NCBI RefSeq assembly: GCF_003729955.1
Contig: NZ_RJTX01000004.1
Span: 1-64,000, forward strand
Length of the DNA: 64,000 bases
Direction of reading: 5' to 3'
From: Chryseobacterium daecheongense
GTDB taxonomy: Bacteria; Bacteroidota; Bacteroidia; Flavobacteriales; Weeksellaceae
A program made the position numbers and the translations under genes. The notes under the pieces were generated by a model that ran no database searches, was not told the DNA's origin, and worked only from the letters and a program-made list of their open reading frames with translations. This document shows, in pieces, positions 1 to 11,105 of this stretch. The first letter of the stretch is position 1, and each line of letters begins with the position of its first letter.

Positions 1-124
1 TTTACTTAACATAAATTTTATGATCGTGGAAAAGTACCAGGCGTAACCAATTGATATGGAAATATTTAAATTTAATTATATAGTTTTCCACAATGACAGA
101 AAACAGAAAAAGCGATTCGAGGTA

Positions 125-484
125 TTAAAAATAACGCTTGATTAAAGCTTTATATATATAATAACCTATAAGACAACCTATGGTATCTGCTACTATATCT
201 AGCGTCTCCATAGATCTTCCCAGTTTCATTTCCTCCTGCAAGATCTCGGTAAGAAAAGCATATATCAGGATAATTTGAAAAAAGTATAGAAATTTTATTT
301 TAGGAAATGTGGAAATAAAACAAAAGCCAAGCATTGCGAATATGCTTACGTGTAGAAATTTGTCAATTCCGTTGAACATGAACCAGTATTCATGATTCTC
401 TTCTCCAGGTTTGAGAAGCATATAAGTAAGAAATGCCCAATAAATGGGCAAGATCTTACTAAATATTTTTGAAATGTTATCCAA
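125..484 (-). CDS. VanZ-like membrane protein
   Basis: Small membrane protein of the VanZ-like family, whose molecular role is not established in most bacteria. The frame shows about four hydrophobic segments and the family-type core with GIDKFLH, a central TEILQE segment and a C-terminal DIVADTIGCLIGY. I favour a TTG start at 482-484 that overlaps the gcvH stop codon, because it begins just before the first membrane segment. An ATG at 533-535 is also in frame but lies 59 bp inside gcvH. Same strand as gcvH and probably co-transcribed with it. Family call fairly sure, start uncertain. Confidence 0.8.
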   Translation of the reverse strand: MDNISKIFSKILPIYWAFLTYMLLKPGEENHEYWFMFNGIDKFLHVSIFAMLGFCFISTFPKIKFLYFFQIILIYAFLTEILQEEMKLGRSMETLDIVADTIGCLIGYYIYKALIKRYF

Positions 485-854
485 TGATAGCCTGGTATTC
501 TTCTGCAGAAAGCAGCTCAGACTGATCTGCACCATCAGTAATTTCCAATTTGATGATCCAACCGTTTCCGTAAGGATCAGTATTTAATAATTCAGGCTGG
601 TCTTCTAAGTCTGAATTAAATTCAATTACTTTTCCAGAAATAGGCAAGAATAAGTCTGAAACAGTTTTTACTGCTTCCACACTTCCGAAAACGTCTCCTC
701 CGTTTAATTCATCATCTACAGTATCTACATCTACATATACGATATCACCAAGCTCTCCCTGAGCGAAGTCTGTAATTCCAATAGTAGCTGTATTCCCTTC
801 GATCTTAATCCATTCGTGATCTTTAGTGTACTTTAATTCTGATGGTGTATTCAT
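477..854 (-). CDS. gcvH: Glycine cleavage system H protein
   Basis: Lipoyl carrier of the glycine cleavage complex, shuttling the aminomethyl intermediate between the P, T and L proteins in the cytoplasm. The 125-residue length is normal. The lipoyl-lysine motif is GSVEAVKTVSD with K63 as the attachment site, followed by the usual PISGKV segment; the N-terminal KYTKDHEWI is also typical. A good promoter lies just upstream (875-905) and a strong terminator separates it from sprA, so it has its own transcription unit together with the VanZ-like gene. The other gcv genes are not in this window. Confidence 0.97.
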   Translation of the reverse strand: MNTPSELKYTKDHEWIKIEGNTATIGITDFAQGELGDIVYVDVDTVDDELNGGDVFGSVEAVKTVSDLFLPISGKVIEFNSDLEDQPELLNTDPYGNGWIIKLEITDGADQSELLSAEEYQAIIG

Positions 855-874
855 TTTTCAATTTTTATATTGTA

Positions 875-905
875 CAAATTTATTCAAAATTATATAAGGT
901 TCAAA
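875..905 (-). promoter_or_regulatory. Bacteroidetes-type promoter of gcvH
   Basis: On the minus strand a TTTG -33 element (902-905) is followed, after 19 bases counted from its TTG, by TAAATTTG (875-882), a perfect TAnnTTTG -7 element. The predicted transcript starts about 10-15 nt before the gcvH ATG. This fits the flavobacterial consensus TTG-N17-23-TAnnTTTG. Confidence 0.65.
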
Positions 906-918
906 TATTGGATATAAA

Positions 919-948
919 AAATGTCCCTCTATTTTTTGAGGGACATTT
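919..948 (-). terminator. Intrinsic terminator after sprA
   Basis: An 11-bp perfect inverted repeat, AAATGTCCCTC / GAGGGACATTT, with an 8-nt loop. On the minus strand it is followed by a T-run. It lies 15 bp downstream of the sprA stop codon. Confidence 0.85.
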
Positions 949-962
949 AATTTATACTGATT

Positions 963-3900
963 CTAGAATCCTCCTGAATCTCCAAACGTGAATGTAGCTG
1001 AGATTCCTGCTCTGATTGTTGATAGCGGGAACGCCGTTGAAATTTTATATTTCGAGGTCATCTGTTCATAGAACACCCTTAGATTCAGGTTTTCTGAAAC
1101 ATTATAATCCGCAGACAACTTAATGTTCAATAATTTCTGTCCACCTGTCACTTGGGAATCATCCAGCAATATATTGGTAATACTAGTTTTGCTATCTCTT
1201 AAAGAGAAATCTCCTCTAATGTTCAGATCACTTCCTTTAGCTTTACCTCTTCCTCTTACATTCGTCATGCCTAATCTAAAGTTACGGATGATATATCCTA
1301 CTCTTACTACATATTCTGTATTAGCATCTTCTGTAAGGGTATGGTTCACCAATCCTAATAATAGCATTCTGTTTCTGTTATACTGTAACCCGAACTGCAT
1401 ATTATTTCTCATGGTAACATCTATTCCAAGAAGTGGTGAGAATGATTCTACGTACCCTACCTGGGAGAAGGTGAACGGATTAAAGAAATCGCCATTCACA
1501 TCTAGTGTATTTCCTGTGGTCAGGCTATTGAAATAATCAATGCTGGATTGAATTCCTGTAGCTGTATAAGTGGCATTATAAGCATGTAATAGATCAAATT
1601 TAGAAAACTGTCCGTTAATGATCGGGATGTTTCTTAATCCTGAATAGGTGATTCTCCAGTTCGGAATTGGTAATCCTGCTTTTTTAGCATCCCCAATCTC
1701 TTTTGGAGATTTCCCTTCTACCGCTGCTCTGAATGCCGGAATCAATACATATGCATTGGCAATACTATGTCCTTCGGTAAATCCATCAGGCCCCAGTGTC
1801 CCACCAAGCTGCTGTGAAATGGTTCTGGCATTTTCTCTGATAGCCTGGTAAATTGCCTGTCCTTCTTTAAAGGAAGTTTTAAGAAGCACTACTGAATTAG
1901 AGTATGTGATCTGATCATTGGCAAATGCAAAATTATGATCCGGGGTATTAAGGTTTTGAATATTATTAAATCCTGATTGTGAGAAGTTCCTGTTATAATT
2001 ATGCAAGGCATTAATATCAATTCTGAAATCATTGATCGGAACGACCTGCAAATTAGCCCGCAATTCTTTGGTGGACATACGAACATAAGGATCTGTCATG
2101 AGATCATTTGTGCTTACCCATCCTCGTTCCAAAACAGTTCGTCTTATATCGGCCTGTGAACCTAATAAGAATCCGGCCGTTGGACCACCTAACGTCTGCC
2201 CATATCCATACCAGTTAGGAGCAGATAATAATCCCGGAATTACAGTACCGTTATTTTCAGAGTAATTAATATCCAACTGCTTGAATGAAGTCATAAAGAA
2301 TGCTATACTCTGAAGTGGTGTTAATCTGTTCTTGAATTTATATTTTTTATACTTGTATCTGTTCTTTTCCCAAGCCTGTGTATATACGTTATTCAAGGAA
2401 TCTATTTCTTGTTTACGCTTCTGAAGTTTAGTAGAAATATTTTTGAAATATTTAAACTGTCCAAAGAACTTAGGAATATCTGCTGTAGCAGTAGCCTGAA
2501 TAACATTCGTGTTCTGTCCAATAGATCCTAAGCTTCCTCCCGGACTTGAAAGCAATGCCGTAGACCTTGCATTCCAGTTATAGGTCAAACCATATTGTAA
2601 TTCCGCATCAATGAAATCCAGATATGGAAGATATTGGAATGGTAACTTATAGGTTAACTGCACTCTGTGATTATACAACACTGGTCTTCCTGCTCTGAAC
2701 ACATTTCCGAAAATGGAATTATTGTCCATAGTATTGACATCCATATTATCATTAAGTGTTCTCATCGTGGAGTTGATATCCAGCTTTAATGATTTCGTAA
2801 AATTGAAACCTACTCCATACTGCCATCCAAAATAGAAGTTTCTGTTTTTGATCGCAGCGAAGTCTTCTCCAAAGTTTCCGCTTAAGATCGCATCAATATT
2901 TCTAAACTCAAGTTCGTTGTAATTTCTGTCAACTTCCGTTCTGAAAGATAATCTTGTCGGAATCGGGTTGATGTTGAATTCTTTGACCCATCTCAGATAC
3001 TTGGTAGACTTAGCCGTATCACTGATCATTTTATTGAAAGGCTTAATTACCCAAGGCTTAAAGGTATAGTTATAATCTATGTACCCTCTTAGGTATTGTC
3101 TGTAATTTCTCTTCGTATAGATATCTCTATAGAAATCATCATTATACACAGCAGTTACGGAAACGTTTTCTATGTCATAGAATTTAGGTTTCTTATTCTG
3201 GTTTACTCTTTCCTTATGCATATTCACCACACCAATACTTCTTTGTTGAGTATAAGTTCTGGCTACTTTTTTAAGCTCTTCTCTGTTAGCCGCTTTTTTG
3301 AACTCTACGTCTGTATCCAAAGGATTGTACTTCGGATCTTCGATCGTTTGTGAGTAAGAGTAATTCAATGGAATTTTCACTCCACTTTTCTCAGGAAGTA
3401 ATTTATCTACGTTGATAGCTGTATTAATACTGAATGCAGACTGTGTCGACTGGTTTCTTTCCGCTGGTTTTGAATCAATATTTCCAAAACCAACAGATGT
3501 ATATGATGCATTGGTATTTACTGTAGCAAAATCTCCAAGGTTGAAATTCAAACTTGCATTTCCAGCATAACCTCCATCGTTTTCAATTTCAGAAAGACGG
3601 ATTTCGTTGATCCAAAGCACCCTGTTTATAGCTCCACCGAATCTACCCTGTGCATTTCTTACCCCCACCATAATAGTAGTAATATTTCCAAGACTCGGAC
3701 GTCCTTTGATATAGATCTTTTTAAAGGTATCACCACCTTCAAAAACCTGGTCCAAAACCCTCTCTGCAATATTGTTCGGAGAATTCTTATCTCTCCTGAT
3801 CTTAGCATCTACAAAATTCTGAATATCAAAATCCACTTCGTTTTCAAACGGCCAGATCTCCATCGGCGCAGTTGCGGTTTTCGGAGTAAGTTTCAGAGAA

Positions 3901-6900
3901 GCTTCATATTCATAATAGTTATCTGTAGCATCACTACCGAAACGGATAAAGAATTTAGTTTTCTCATCGATCTTACCTATATTCAAATCTGTGTTTTCCG
4001 GATCCTGAGCGTGTACAAAAAGTTTTAATTTTTTGTATCTTCTCATATCCAGTGCCGTATTCTTGAATACTCCTCTTGCTTCATTAGATGCCAAAGAAGT
4101 TGCTTTTAAATATAATGATGCTTCGTTTTGTCTTTGTGCACCGGCATTCCCACTAAGAACCTGTCTATCGATTCCTGGAGGAAGCACATAAGGTGGTTGA
4201 TTCAAAGCATTTTCTTCAATATTTACACTTCCTATCTCAAAATTATTTGGAAGAACATCTGCGCTACCTTCATCTGTGGCAGGATCCGGTATAGAAGGAG
4301 GTGTAGTAGAAGTATTACTATACTTTGCAATATTTTTAGGATATCTTCTCCAATCTGATCTTACTAAGTCCATGGTACCGAATCTCAAAGTAGATGTCTG
4401 TTCAAATCCTGCCAATAATAATCTTGCAAATCTTACATTGTTCAATACTTCTGCACTGTGATCTCCTTCTGCCCCCGTTTCATTGTATTTTGAAACCGGA
4501 ATTCTGAACAAGTACCATTTTACCTGTGAAGTATTTCCATTCTGGAATTGAGCCTGAACAGTTTTAACATCAACAATATTATTATCTCCTAATACTAAAC
4601 TTGCAGGATCTAATTTTACTACATATTCATTATAGTTTTCACTTTGATCCAGGTTGTAATCTTTATTGATATCTTCTACATCAGGAGTTTGCGAAGCTAC
4701 TTCAAGGGAGTTACTCTGAGAGTTTCCTTCCGGATTTCTGAAATATTTGTATCGCTGGATCACTGAAGAAGCCTGGCTGCCCGTAAATTTATCAGACATA
4801 TAGAATACAAAATCATCTACCGCAGGGTCAGCAATATTAGTTACCGGGTTTACAAAGGTATTTCCAAATCTCATCGCTTCCTGGTCCGAACTTAAACCAT
4901 CATATCCAAGATCCTGAACTGTTCTTTCCTGACCTTCACTAGAGAAAGCATAGAGAATCGGTGGTTGTTTTGGCTGTATCCCCCAGTTTGAATTGGTAGT
5001 GGAAGATTGTGATGAAGGAGTTGGAAGTCCGTTCTCATATTGCATCAAACCATCTTTCAGGATATCTTCAGATACATTCCCCAGCTGTAATAACAATCTT
5101 GGATTTGATCCTAAAGTTCCCCCATCGGCATAAGGATCCATTAACCAGAATTCAACATATTCAATATTGGAATTGATAAAGTTGGATACACTGATTGGTC
5201 TCATGATACCTCCCCATCTTTGCAGAGCTGTCTCTGATCCCGGATTGACATTATAAGGTCCTTTTTCTAATGGAAAATAGGAAATATCGAATGTATTGGT
5301 AAACGTTTGTTCACCGGCAACAAAATCTCTATTGTTATAAATTTCGGAGTATTGTACTCTTCTGGATGCGTGGTTGGAAACAGACTGAGGGGTAATTCCC
5401 GTAGGGGCTTTTCCGCCTACTCCCCAAAATCTTGGGTCAATATTATACCAGGATAATAACCCTCTTCCGTAGCCGCTTGTTAAGTCGTCATTCGGAGGCA
5501 GTCCGTTGAAAGGAGCCTGAGTATTTTTCTCCGGTCTGGATGCAAGGCTCCATGCAGCAGGTTCTTTTAAAGATATTTTAGAAGTCGTCTGCTCGAAGTC
5601 GTCAATATAGGACTGGTCATTTGTTCCTTTATTAAGTCCCGGCAATAGATAAGCAGCTTCCATTTTAAAATTGATATTGGAAGGCGCTTCGGTTTTCACC
5701 AATGGAATTTTATCCGTCAATCTTGTCAGGAAAGGAGCCTGATTATTATACATCAGGTTGATTCCTGCCATCGTGTTATTTACAGCTTCCTGTCCATAGT
5801 TTACCTTTTGAGTAAGCGGGGATTCTGAATAATTGACAATGGTTCCTCCTAAAATAAAGTTTTCATTGAATCTTCTTTCTAAATTTAATCCTAAGAATCT
5901 TTTTCTTTGGGTATTAAATGTCAATTGGTTTTCTAATGAAATATTGATGGCCTGTCCGGATTGTTTTACCTGTTCATTGATGATGGTCACCGTTCCCAAC
6001 ATATAATCCACGGTATAGTCAACCCCTTCAGTTAATTGCACTCCGTTTGCGGTCACTTTTACAGATCCTTGCGGAACATTTACGGCCCCAAGAGAAATTC
6101 CTTGTCCCTGTGTTCCTTTATAACGGCCTTCCATCGTATAACGTTGAGCCAAATTATTGGAAGAGGCAACCTGTTTCTGTTGAGAATAAAGATCATTGAA
6201 CACGTACTGAGGATTATTACTTCCCAGAACACTTGCCATATAACTACCGAAAGGCTGAACTTTGGTAAAGATGATTTTTCCTGTTTCAGGTCTGATGGTG
6301 ATTCCATTGACAAAATCGAAAATACCATCTCCCATTGTGCCTCCATTACTTTGCAAGTCACCATTAAGATTCAGACGGTCCCAGTTTAAGAGTTTCAATA
6401 AGTTGGTATCCTGAACCGGTGTATTTGGAAGGTAATTTACTTTACCTCCTGTTTGTGCATCTCTGTAGAATACATTAAGAATGAAACCATCCTGGTTTAC
6501 CTGACCTGCATCCAATGGATAGATGTTTTTCATCATCAAATTCCACATTGGTGAAGTAATCTTGGTAGTATTATTAGCTTTTAGCACCTTCGTCACTAAA
6601 ACAGGGCTTTCTTCCGAGAATTCCCCTACTTTGTATACCTGATTGGTTCCATTCACCGTATAGGAGTAAGAAACTGCTAAAAGCTGATTGTCATTTAATT
6701 TTTGATTAAGGGAAATGTACCCTAATTGTGGTTGAAGGGTATATTCATTAGCATTTAATCTTCTTGCTTTTTTATTGAAAATAAATTGTTCCCCGTTGTC
6801 ATAGGATTCAGGAGTTCCTGAAGCATTCGGGAAAGATTGTCCCTGTAATAAATTGGCATAGTTTACTCCCGCATCTCTCGGTGTTCCCATTGTTGTGGTA

Positions 6901-8051
6901 ATACTTGAGTAAAGGCCGTTTTGCGAGTTATCCGGAAGTCCTGAAGTTCCGTCACCTAAATCTCTGATCCCGACAATACTTTTCTGATATGCTAAATTAC
7001 TATTCCCTTGATCTAATACCCAAACTTCCAAACGGGTAATATTGATTTTGGAATTGATCTGAGGATAGTTTAGTAAGGCATTGTCATAATTGTTTAAGAA
7101 ATAATGTCCCAGGAAGTAGTGCTGGTTATCTTCGTAATCAATAGCGTTGATTTTAAAGTTACTCATCACTCCACCACCCTGAACAACAATATTACGGGCT
7201 TCACCCTGCTGTTGAGAAAGCACTAATGTTCCATAAGTTTTTCCTAATTGGAATTCTGTTTTAACCCCAAATAGCGATTGTGAACCACGGATCAGGCTGG
7301 TGGAAAGCGGCATATTGACGTTACCGAATTCTATTCTTTTTATGATTTTATCTTCCCCTCCGGCTCCGGGTGAATTAATGTCTCCAAGTCCTTTGGTCTG
7401 TAAGTCTTTCCAGCTTCCTTTGGCTTGCCATACAAGATTCATCCTGTTTTCGAATGCAAAACCACTTTGGGTATCATAATTGGCTTTCAATTGCAGGTTT
7501 TCTCCCACTTTTCCCAATAATCCCAACTGGATTCTCTGGTCTATATCAAACGTGAAACTCTTCCTGTTTTGGGGAAGAATTAAAGGGTTATCTATTTTCT
7601 GGTATAATCCGGCAAAGTCGAATGAAGCATATCCCGAAGGGATAATTTCAATTTTGTTGCTGCCGAATATCGTTTCGAAAAGCTTATTACGGATAGTTAA
7701 AGAAGGTAGTAATCCTTTTCTCTGGGCATCACTTTTATCTTTCCTGAAAAGCAGGCTATATTTGTCTGATTTTTCCTTATAGTAAGCCCTTGCCTGTGTT
7801 GCGAGCATGAACTCTTTATATTCTTCCGGAGACATTGCCGTAGGAGGACCAGTGATGGTATTCCCAATTTTAGGATACACGTAGTACATTCCTGTTTTGA
7901 TATCATAAAAGGCTTCATACTGGGTAGGATCGGCCAACTGATAATCTTTCTTTATAATCGCTGTGTCACGTACCTGCGCAAACGCGCTTACTGACATACA
8001 CAAGAACGACAGGAACAAAAATATATTGAGGTACTTATTATTTGCCACCAA
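963..8051 (-). CDS. sprA: Gliding motility / T9SS outer-membrane protein SprA
   Basis: Very large outer-membrane protein (2362 aa) of the type IX secretion system; SprA (Sov in Porphyromonas) forms the giant beta-barrel translocon through which cargo with C-terminal sorting domains crosses the outer membrane. What is seen: an N-terminal signal peptide ending at AFAQ (about residue 26), the expected exceptional length, many alternating beta-strand-like segments, and a C-terminus ending in aromatic strand residues (ATFTFGDSGGF). Neighbours gcvH and ruvA match a conserved flavobacterial order. The start lies 3 bp downstream of the ruvA stop codon, so sprA is likely read together with ruvA. The two T9SS cargo proteins in this window would depend on it. 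Confidence 0.96.
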   Translation of the reverse strand: MVANNKYLNIFLFLSFLCMSVSAFAQVRDTAIIKKDYQLADPTQYEAFYDIKTGMYYVYPKIGNTITGPPTAMSPEEYKEFMLATQARAYYKEKSDKYSLLFRKDKSDAQRKGLLPSLTIRNKLFETIFGSNKIEIIPSGYASFDFAGLYQKIDNPLILPQNRKSFTFDIDQRIQLGLLGKVGENLQLKANYDTQSGFAFENRMNLVWQAKGSWKDLQTKGLGDINSPGAGGEDKIIKRIEFGNVNMPLSTSLIRGSQSLFGVKTEFQLGKTYGTLVLSQQQGEARNIVVQGGGVMSNFKINAIDYEDNQHYFLGHYFLNNYDNALLNYPQINSKINITRLEVWVLDQGNSNLAYQKSIVGIRDLGDGTSGLPDNSQNGLYSSITTTMGTPRDAGVNYANLLQGQSFPNASGTPESYDNGEQFIFNKKARRLNANEYTLQPQLGYISLNQKLNDNQLLAVSYSYTVNGTNQVYKVGEFSEESPVLVTKVLKANNTTKITSPMWNLMMKNIYPLDAGQVNQDGFILNVFYRDAQTGGKVNYLPNTPVQDTNLLKLLNWDRLNLNGDLQSNGGTMGDGIFDFVNGITIRPETGKIIFTKVQPFGSYMASVLGSNNPQYVFNDLYSQQKQVASSNNLAQRYTMEGRYKGTQGQGISLGAVNVPQGSVKVTANGVQLTEGVDYTVDYMLGTVTIINEQVKQSGQAINISLENQLTFNTQRKRFLGLNLERRFNENFILGGTIVNYSESPLTQKVNYGQEAVNNTMAGINLMYNNQAPFLTRLTDKIPLVKTEAPSNINFKMEAAYLLPGLNKGTNDQSYIDDFEQTTSKISLKEPAAWSLASRPEKNTQAPFNGLPPNDDLTSGYGRGLLSWYNIDPRFWGVGGKAPTGITPQSVSNHASRRVQYSEIYNNRDFVAGEQTFTNTFDISYFPLEKGPYNVNPGSETALQRWGGIMRPISVSNFINSNIEYVEFWLMDPYADGGTLGSNPRLLLQLGNVSEDILKDGLMQYENGLPTPSSQSSTTNSNWGIQPKQPPILYAFSSEGQERTVQDLGYDGLSSDQEAMRFGNTFVNPVTNIADPAVDDFVFYMSDKFTGSQASSVIQRYKYFRNPEGNSQSNSLEVASQTPDVEDINKDYNLDQSENYNEYVVKLDPASLVLGDNNIVDVKTVQAQFQNGNTSQVKWYLFRIPVSKYNETGAEGDHSAEVLNNVRFARLLLAGFEQTSTLRFGTMDLVRSDWRRYPKNIAKYSNTSTTPPSIPDPATDEGSADVLPNNFEIGSVNIEENALNQPPYVLPPGIDRQVLSGNAGAQRQNEASLYLKATSLASNEARGVFKNTALDMRRYKKLKLFVHAQDPENTDLNIGKIDEKTKFFIRFGSDATDNYYEYEASLKLTPKTATAPMEIWPFENEVDFDIQNFVDAKIRRDKNSPNNIAERVLDQVFEGGDTFKKIYIKGRPSLGNITTIMVGVRNAQGRFGGAINRVLWINEIRLSEIENDGGYAGNASLNFNLGDFATVNTNASYTSVGFGNIDSKPAERNQSTQSAFSINTAINVDKLLPEKSGVKIPLNYSYSQTIEDPKYNPLDTDVEFKKAANREELKKVARTYTQQRSIGVVNMHKERVNQNKKPKFYDIENVSVTAVYNDDFYRDIYTKRNYRQYLRGYIDYNYTFKPWVIKPFNKMISDTAKSTKYLRWVKEFNINPIPTRLSFRTEVDRNYNELEFRNIDAILSGNFGEDFAAIKNRNFYFGWQYGVGFNFTKSLKLDINSTMRTLNDNMDVNTMDNNSIFGNVFRAGRPVLYNHRVQLTYKLPFQYLPYLDFIDAELQYGLTYNWNARSTALLSSPGGSLGSIGQNTNVIQATATADIPKFFGQFKYFKNISTKLQKRKQEIDSLNNVYTQAWEKNRYKYKKYKFKNRLTPLQSIAFFMTSFKQLDINYSENNGTVIPGLLSAPNWYGYGQTLGGPTAGFLLGSQADIRRTVLERGWVSTNDLMTDPYVRMSTKELRANLQVVPINDFRIDINALHNYNRNFSQSGFNNIQNLNTPDHNFAFANDQITYSNSVVLLKTSFKEGQAIYQAIRENARTISQQLGGTLGPDGFTEGHSIANAYVLIPAFRAAVEGKSPKEIGDAKKAGLPIPNWRITYSGLRNIPIINGQFSKFDLLHAYNATYTATGIQSSIDYFNSLTTGNTLDVNGDFFNPFTFSQVGYVESFSPLLGIDVTMRNNMQFGLQYNRNRMLLLGLVNHTLTEDANTEYVVRVGYIIRNFRLGMTNVRGRGKAKGSDLNIRGDFSLRDSKTSITNILLDDSQVTGGQKLLNIKLSADYNVSENLNLRVFYEQMTSKYKISTAFPLSTIRAGISATFTFGDSGGF

Positions 8052-8054
8052 ATG

Positions 8055-8639
8055 TTAAATGTTTTTTAAAATTTGTTTTACCAACTCTTCAACAGAAATA
8101 TCAGGATTTTGTTTGATTATACGATCCGCAATCTTTTCACTCATCCTTTTCGGAATCCCCAAAACTTCTAATGCAGATAACGCCTCATCCTTAATTTTAT
8201 TATTTACAAATGTAGAAATATTTTCCTCCGGATTGCTGAATTTTTGGACTTTATCCTTCAAATCCACTATTATTCTTTCCGCTGTTTTGGCTCCTATTCC
8301 TTTTGCTTTTTGAATGAGGGCACTGTTGCCTGAAAGTATGGCTGAAGCAATCTCATCAAGGCCTAAAGTGGAGAGTAAAATAAGCGCTGAAACCACTCCC
8401 ACTCCATTAACGCTTATTAACAGATTGAACATTTCTTTCTCTGAACGAGTGTTAAAACCGAAAAGCAAATGGGCATCCTCACGGATAATTTGCTGAATAA
8501 ACAGAAAAGTTTCCTTATTTAAAGTCAGTTTCTGAGAGGTCATCAGGCTGATTCCCACATAATAACCAACTCCATTGACATTGATTACAGCATAGGTAGG
8601 CGTAAGTTCCTGAACAATACCTTGTAGTGAAAATATCAT
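8055..8639 (-). CDS. ruvA: Holliday junction branch migration protein RuvA
   Basis: DNA-binding subunit of the RuvAB helicase that moves Holliday junctions during recombination. The chosen start gives 194 aa beginning MIFSLQGIV, the standard RuvA N-terminus and normal length; an upstream in-frame ATG at 8693 would add 18 unrelated residues. The OB-fold N-terminal domain is followed by paired helix-hairpin-helix segments (NGVGVVSALILLS and KGIGAKTAERIIVDLKD) and a C-terminal RuvB-binding domain. It is immediately upstream of sprA and follows a terminator after maeB. Confidence 0.95.
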   Translation of the reverse strand: MIFSLQGIVQELTPTYAVINVNGVGYYVGISLMTSQKLTLNKETFLFIQQIIREDAHLLFGFNTRSEKEMFNLLISVNGVGVVSALILLSTLGLDEIASAILSGNSALIQKAKGIGAKTAERIIVDLKDKVQKFSNPEENISTFVNNKIKDEALSALEVLGIPKRMSEKIADRIIKQNPDISVEELVKQILKNI

Positions 8640-8755
8640 ATTAATTTTTAAAACCACCCAAATATAGTAATTTAAACTAATTAATATTTTCATTTCACGC
8701 AGGAATGATTTTTAACTTAATTTCTGATGTGGTTTTCAAGGATTTCCTATAAAAT

Positions 8756-8785
8756 AAAAAGACTCCAAAATTTGGAGTCTTTTTG
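8756..8785 (-). terminator. Intrinsic terminator after maeB
   Basis: A near-perfect inverted repeat (GACTCCAAA / TTTGGAGTC) flanked by A and T runs on both sides, so it could act on either strand. It is positioned 19 bp after the maeB stop and upstream of ruvA. Confidence 0.85.
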
Positions 8786-8804
8786 AGTTATGCTTTGAAT
8801 TATT

Positions 8805-11090
8805 TTACTTTTTTTCTCTTCTCTGAGCATCAAGAACAGCAATAGTTGCCAGGTTCACAATTTCATCAACGCTTGAACGCATCTGCAATACGTGTACCGA
8901 TTGTTTTAGTCCCATTAAGATAGGTCCTATTACCTGTGCTACTTTCATTCCTCTGATGATTTTGTAGGATAAGTTGGCACTTTCCAGATTCGGGAAGATA
9001 AAGGTATTCGCAGGAGTTGTTTCCAGTTTCGAGAAAGGATAATCACTTAAATGATCTGCATTCATAGCGAAATCAGGTTGAATTTCTCCATCTACTACCA
9101 TTTTAGGATATTTTTCATGTAAAATGCTTACTGCCTTCGCTACTTTTTTAGAGGTTTCCGAAATAGCTGCAAAGTTCTCAAAACCAAGCATTGCAATTCT
9201 TGGCTCGATTGCGAAAGATTTCACGGTGAATTCCGCCATTTTAGCAATATTTACCAAATCTTCGGCACTTGGATTATGATTGATGGAAGTATCTGCAAAG
9301 AAAATAGGTTTCTTCTCAGAAAGGATCATCATCATTGCTGCTACTTTATCCACTCCTTTGTCTTTTTCGATAACCTCTAGAATCGGTCTTAATACAGAAG
9401 TATAGTTTTTAGAAAACCCTACTATCAATCCATCCGTATCTCCATGTTTCAGCATCAAAGGTCCGAAATAGTCTCTCTGACGGACATATCTTTTGGCTTT
9501 GTACTCGTTCATTCCTTTTCTCTGACGAAGTTTCCAAAGGGTTTGTCTGTATTTTTTTCTGTTCTCTTCCTGGTCATCATCATTAGGATCAATAATCGGG
9601 ACATTCAAATTGATTCCGAAACGTTCCATCTGCTCTTTGATGTATTTTTTCTCCCCTAAAAGAATGGGATGCGCAATTCCTTCTTCATATAAGATCTGAG
9701 CGGCTTTTAATACATTATATTCTTCTGCGTTTCCTAAAGTAATTCTCTTTGGATTGGACTTTGCTCGGCTCTGCATCATTCTTACCAGCTTCTCGTCTCT
9801 TCCCATTCTATCCAGAAGATGATTTTCATACTCTTCGAAATCCTCAATTGTTTTTCTTGCAATACCGCTTTCAATAGCAGCTTTTGCTACCGCACTGGAA
9901 ACTTTCGTAATCAATCTGTTATCAAATGGTTTCGGAATGAAATATTCTCTTCCGAATTGTAAATTCTGAACATTATAGGCTAAAATTACCGCCTCCGGAA
10001 CCGGTTCTTTAGCTAAGTCGGCAATCGCATGAACTGCCGCCAGTTTCATTTCTTCATTAATTCCTTTAGCCTGAACATCCAATGCTCCACGGAAAATGTA
10101 TGGGAAACCTAACACGTTATTCACTTGGTTAGGATAGTCACTTCTTCCTGTCGCCATAATCACATCCGGACGGGTCGCCACAGCAAGATCATAAGCTATT
10201 TCAGGATCAGGATTTGCCAATGCAAAAACAATCGGGTTTTCATTCATGCTGTTCAGCATTTCCGGTGTCATTACATTTCCTTTTGACAATCCTACAAAAA
10301 CATCCGATCCTTTTACAGCATCTTCTAATGTTTCAATATCGGTATTGGCAACGAAATCCAGTTTTTCCGGGGTAAGATTTTCTCTTTTATGGTTAATTAC
10401 CCCTTTGCTGTCGCACATCAGGACATTTTCTTTTTTAAGACCCAATGCAACGTAAAGTTTAGTACACGCAATGGCTGCCGCTCCTGCTCCATTGACTACC
10501 ATTTTTACTTCGTCAATATTCTTATTAGCGATCTGCAAAGAGTTGATCAATGCTGCTGCAGAGATAATCGCAGTACCATGTTGATCATCGTGCATTAAAG
10601 GAATATCCAATTCGTCCTTTAATCTTTGTTCGATGTAAAAAGCTTCCGGAGCTTTGATGTCCTCAAGGTTGATTCCCCCAAAAGTTGGCGCAATTCCTTT
10701 TACAATTTCAATAAATTTATCCGGATCTTTTTCATCAATTTCAATATCAAAGACATTGATATCCGCAAAGATCTTGAATAAAAGACCTTTTCCTTCCATT
10801 ACCGGTTTTGAAGCCTCTGCCCCAATATCACCCAATCCAAGAACTGCTGTACCATTGGAAATTACAGCTACCAGGTTTCCTTTTCCGGTATAATCATAAA
10901 CCGTTTCGGGCTTTTCATGGATTTCCATGCAAGGAACCGCCACTCCCGGAGAATATGCCAATGACAGATCTCTTTGGGATGAATGGGGCTTTGAAGGGAT
11001 TACTTCAATTTTTCCTTTGGGTTCGGTTTTATGATAATCTAACGCGGCCTGATTGAAATTCTTTTCGTCGCGGTGAGTTTTACTTGACAT
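8805..11090 (-). CDS. maeB: NADP-dependent malic enzyme (MaeB type, with PTA-like domain)
   Basis: Oxidatively decarboxylates malate to pyruvate with reduction of NADP+, supplying pyruvate and NADPH. The 761-aa length is that of the large fused form. Residues about 1-400 are the malic enzyme part, with [18 protein letters not shown] and the nucleotide-binding segment [12 protein letters not shown]. Residues about 430-761 resemble phosphotransacetylase and usually serve regulation rather than catalysis. No catalytic residue appears to be missing. A terminator follows it; the N-acetylglucosamine-kinase-like gene is 15 bp upstream on the same strand, suggesting co-transcription. Confidence 0.95.
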   Translation of the reverse strand: MSSKTHRDEKNFNQAALDYHKTEPKGKIEVIPSKPHSSQRDLSLAYSPGVAVPCMEIHEKPETVYDYTGKGNLVAVISNGTAVLGLGDIGAEASKPVMEGKGLLFKIFADINVFDIEIDEKDPDKFIEIVKGIAPTFGGINLEDIKAPEAFYIEQRLKDELDIPLMHDDQHGTAIISAAALINSLQIANKNIDEVKMVVNGAGAAAIACTKLYVALGLKKENVLMCDSKGVINHKRENLTPEKLDFVANTDIETLEDAVKGSDVFVGLSKGNVMTPEMLNSMNENPIVFALANPDPEIAYDLAVATRPDVIMATGRSDYPNQVNNVLGFPYIFRGALDVQAKGINEEMKLAAVHAIADLAKEPVPEAVILAYNVQNLQFGREYFIPKPFDNRLITKVSSAVAKAAIESGIARKTIEDFEEYENHLLDRMGRDEKLVRMMQSRAKSNPKRITLGNAEEYNVLKAAQILYEEGIAHPILLGEKKYIKEQMERFGINLNVPIIDPNDDDQEENRKKYRQTLWKLRQRKGMNEYKAKRYVRQRDYFGPLMLKHGDTDGLIVGFSKNYTSVLRPILEVIEKDKGVDKVAAMMMILSEKKPIFFADTSINHNPSAEDLVNIAKMAEFTVKSFAIEPRIAMLGFENFAAISETSKKVAKAVSILHEKYPKMVVDGEIQPDFAMNADHLSDYPFSKLETTPANTFIFPNLESANLSYKIIRGMKVAQVIGPILMGLKQSVHVLQMRSSVDEIVNLATIAVLDAQRREKK

Positions 11091-11105
11091 AAATTTTGTT
11101 TTTTA

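Noticed and set aside
1..124. Start of a possible gene on the minus strand at the left edge
   Set aside because: A short protein-like stretch is seen on the minus strand toward position 1, but no start codon with support lies within the window, so it cannot be called.
6036..6389. Open frames on the opposite strand and other frames of sprA
   Set aside because: Expected by chance over a 7-kb gene in AT-rich DNA; composition does not look like a protein family.
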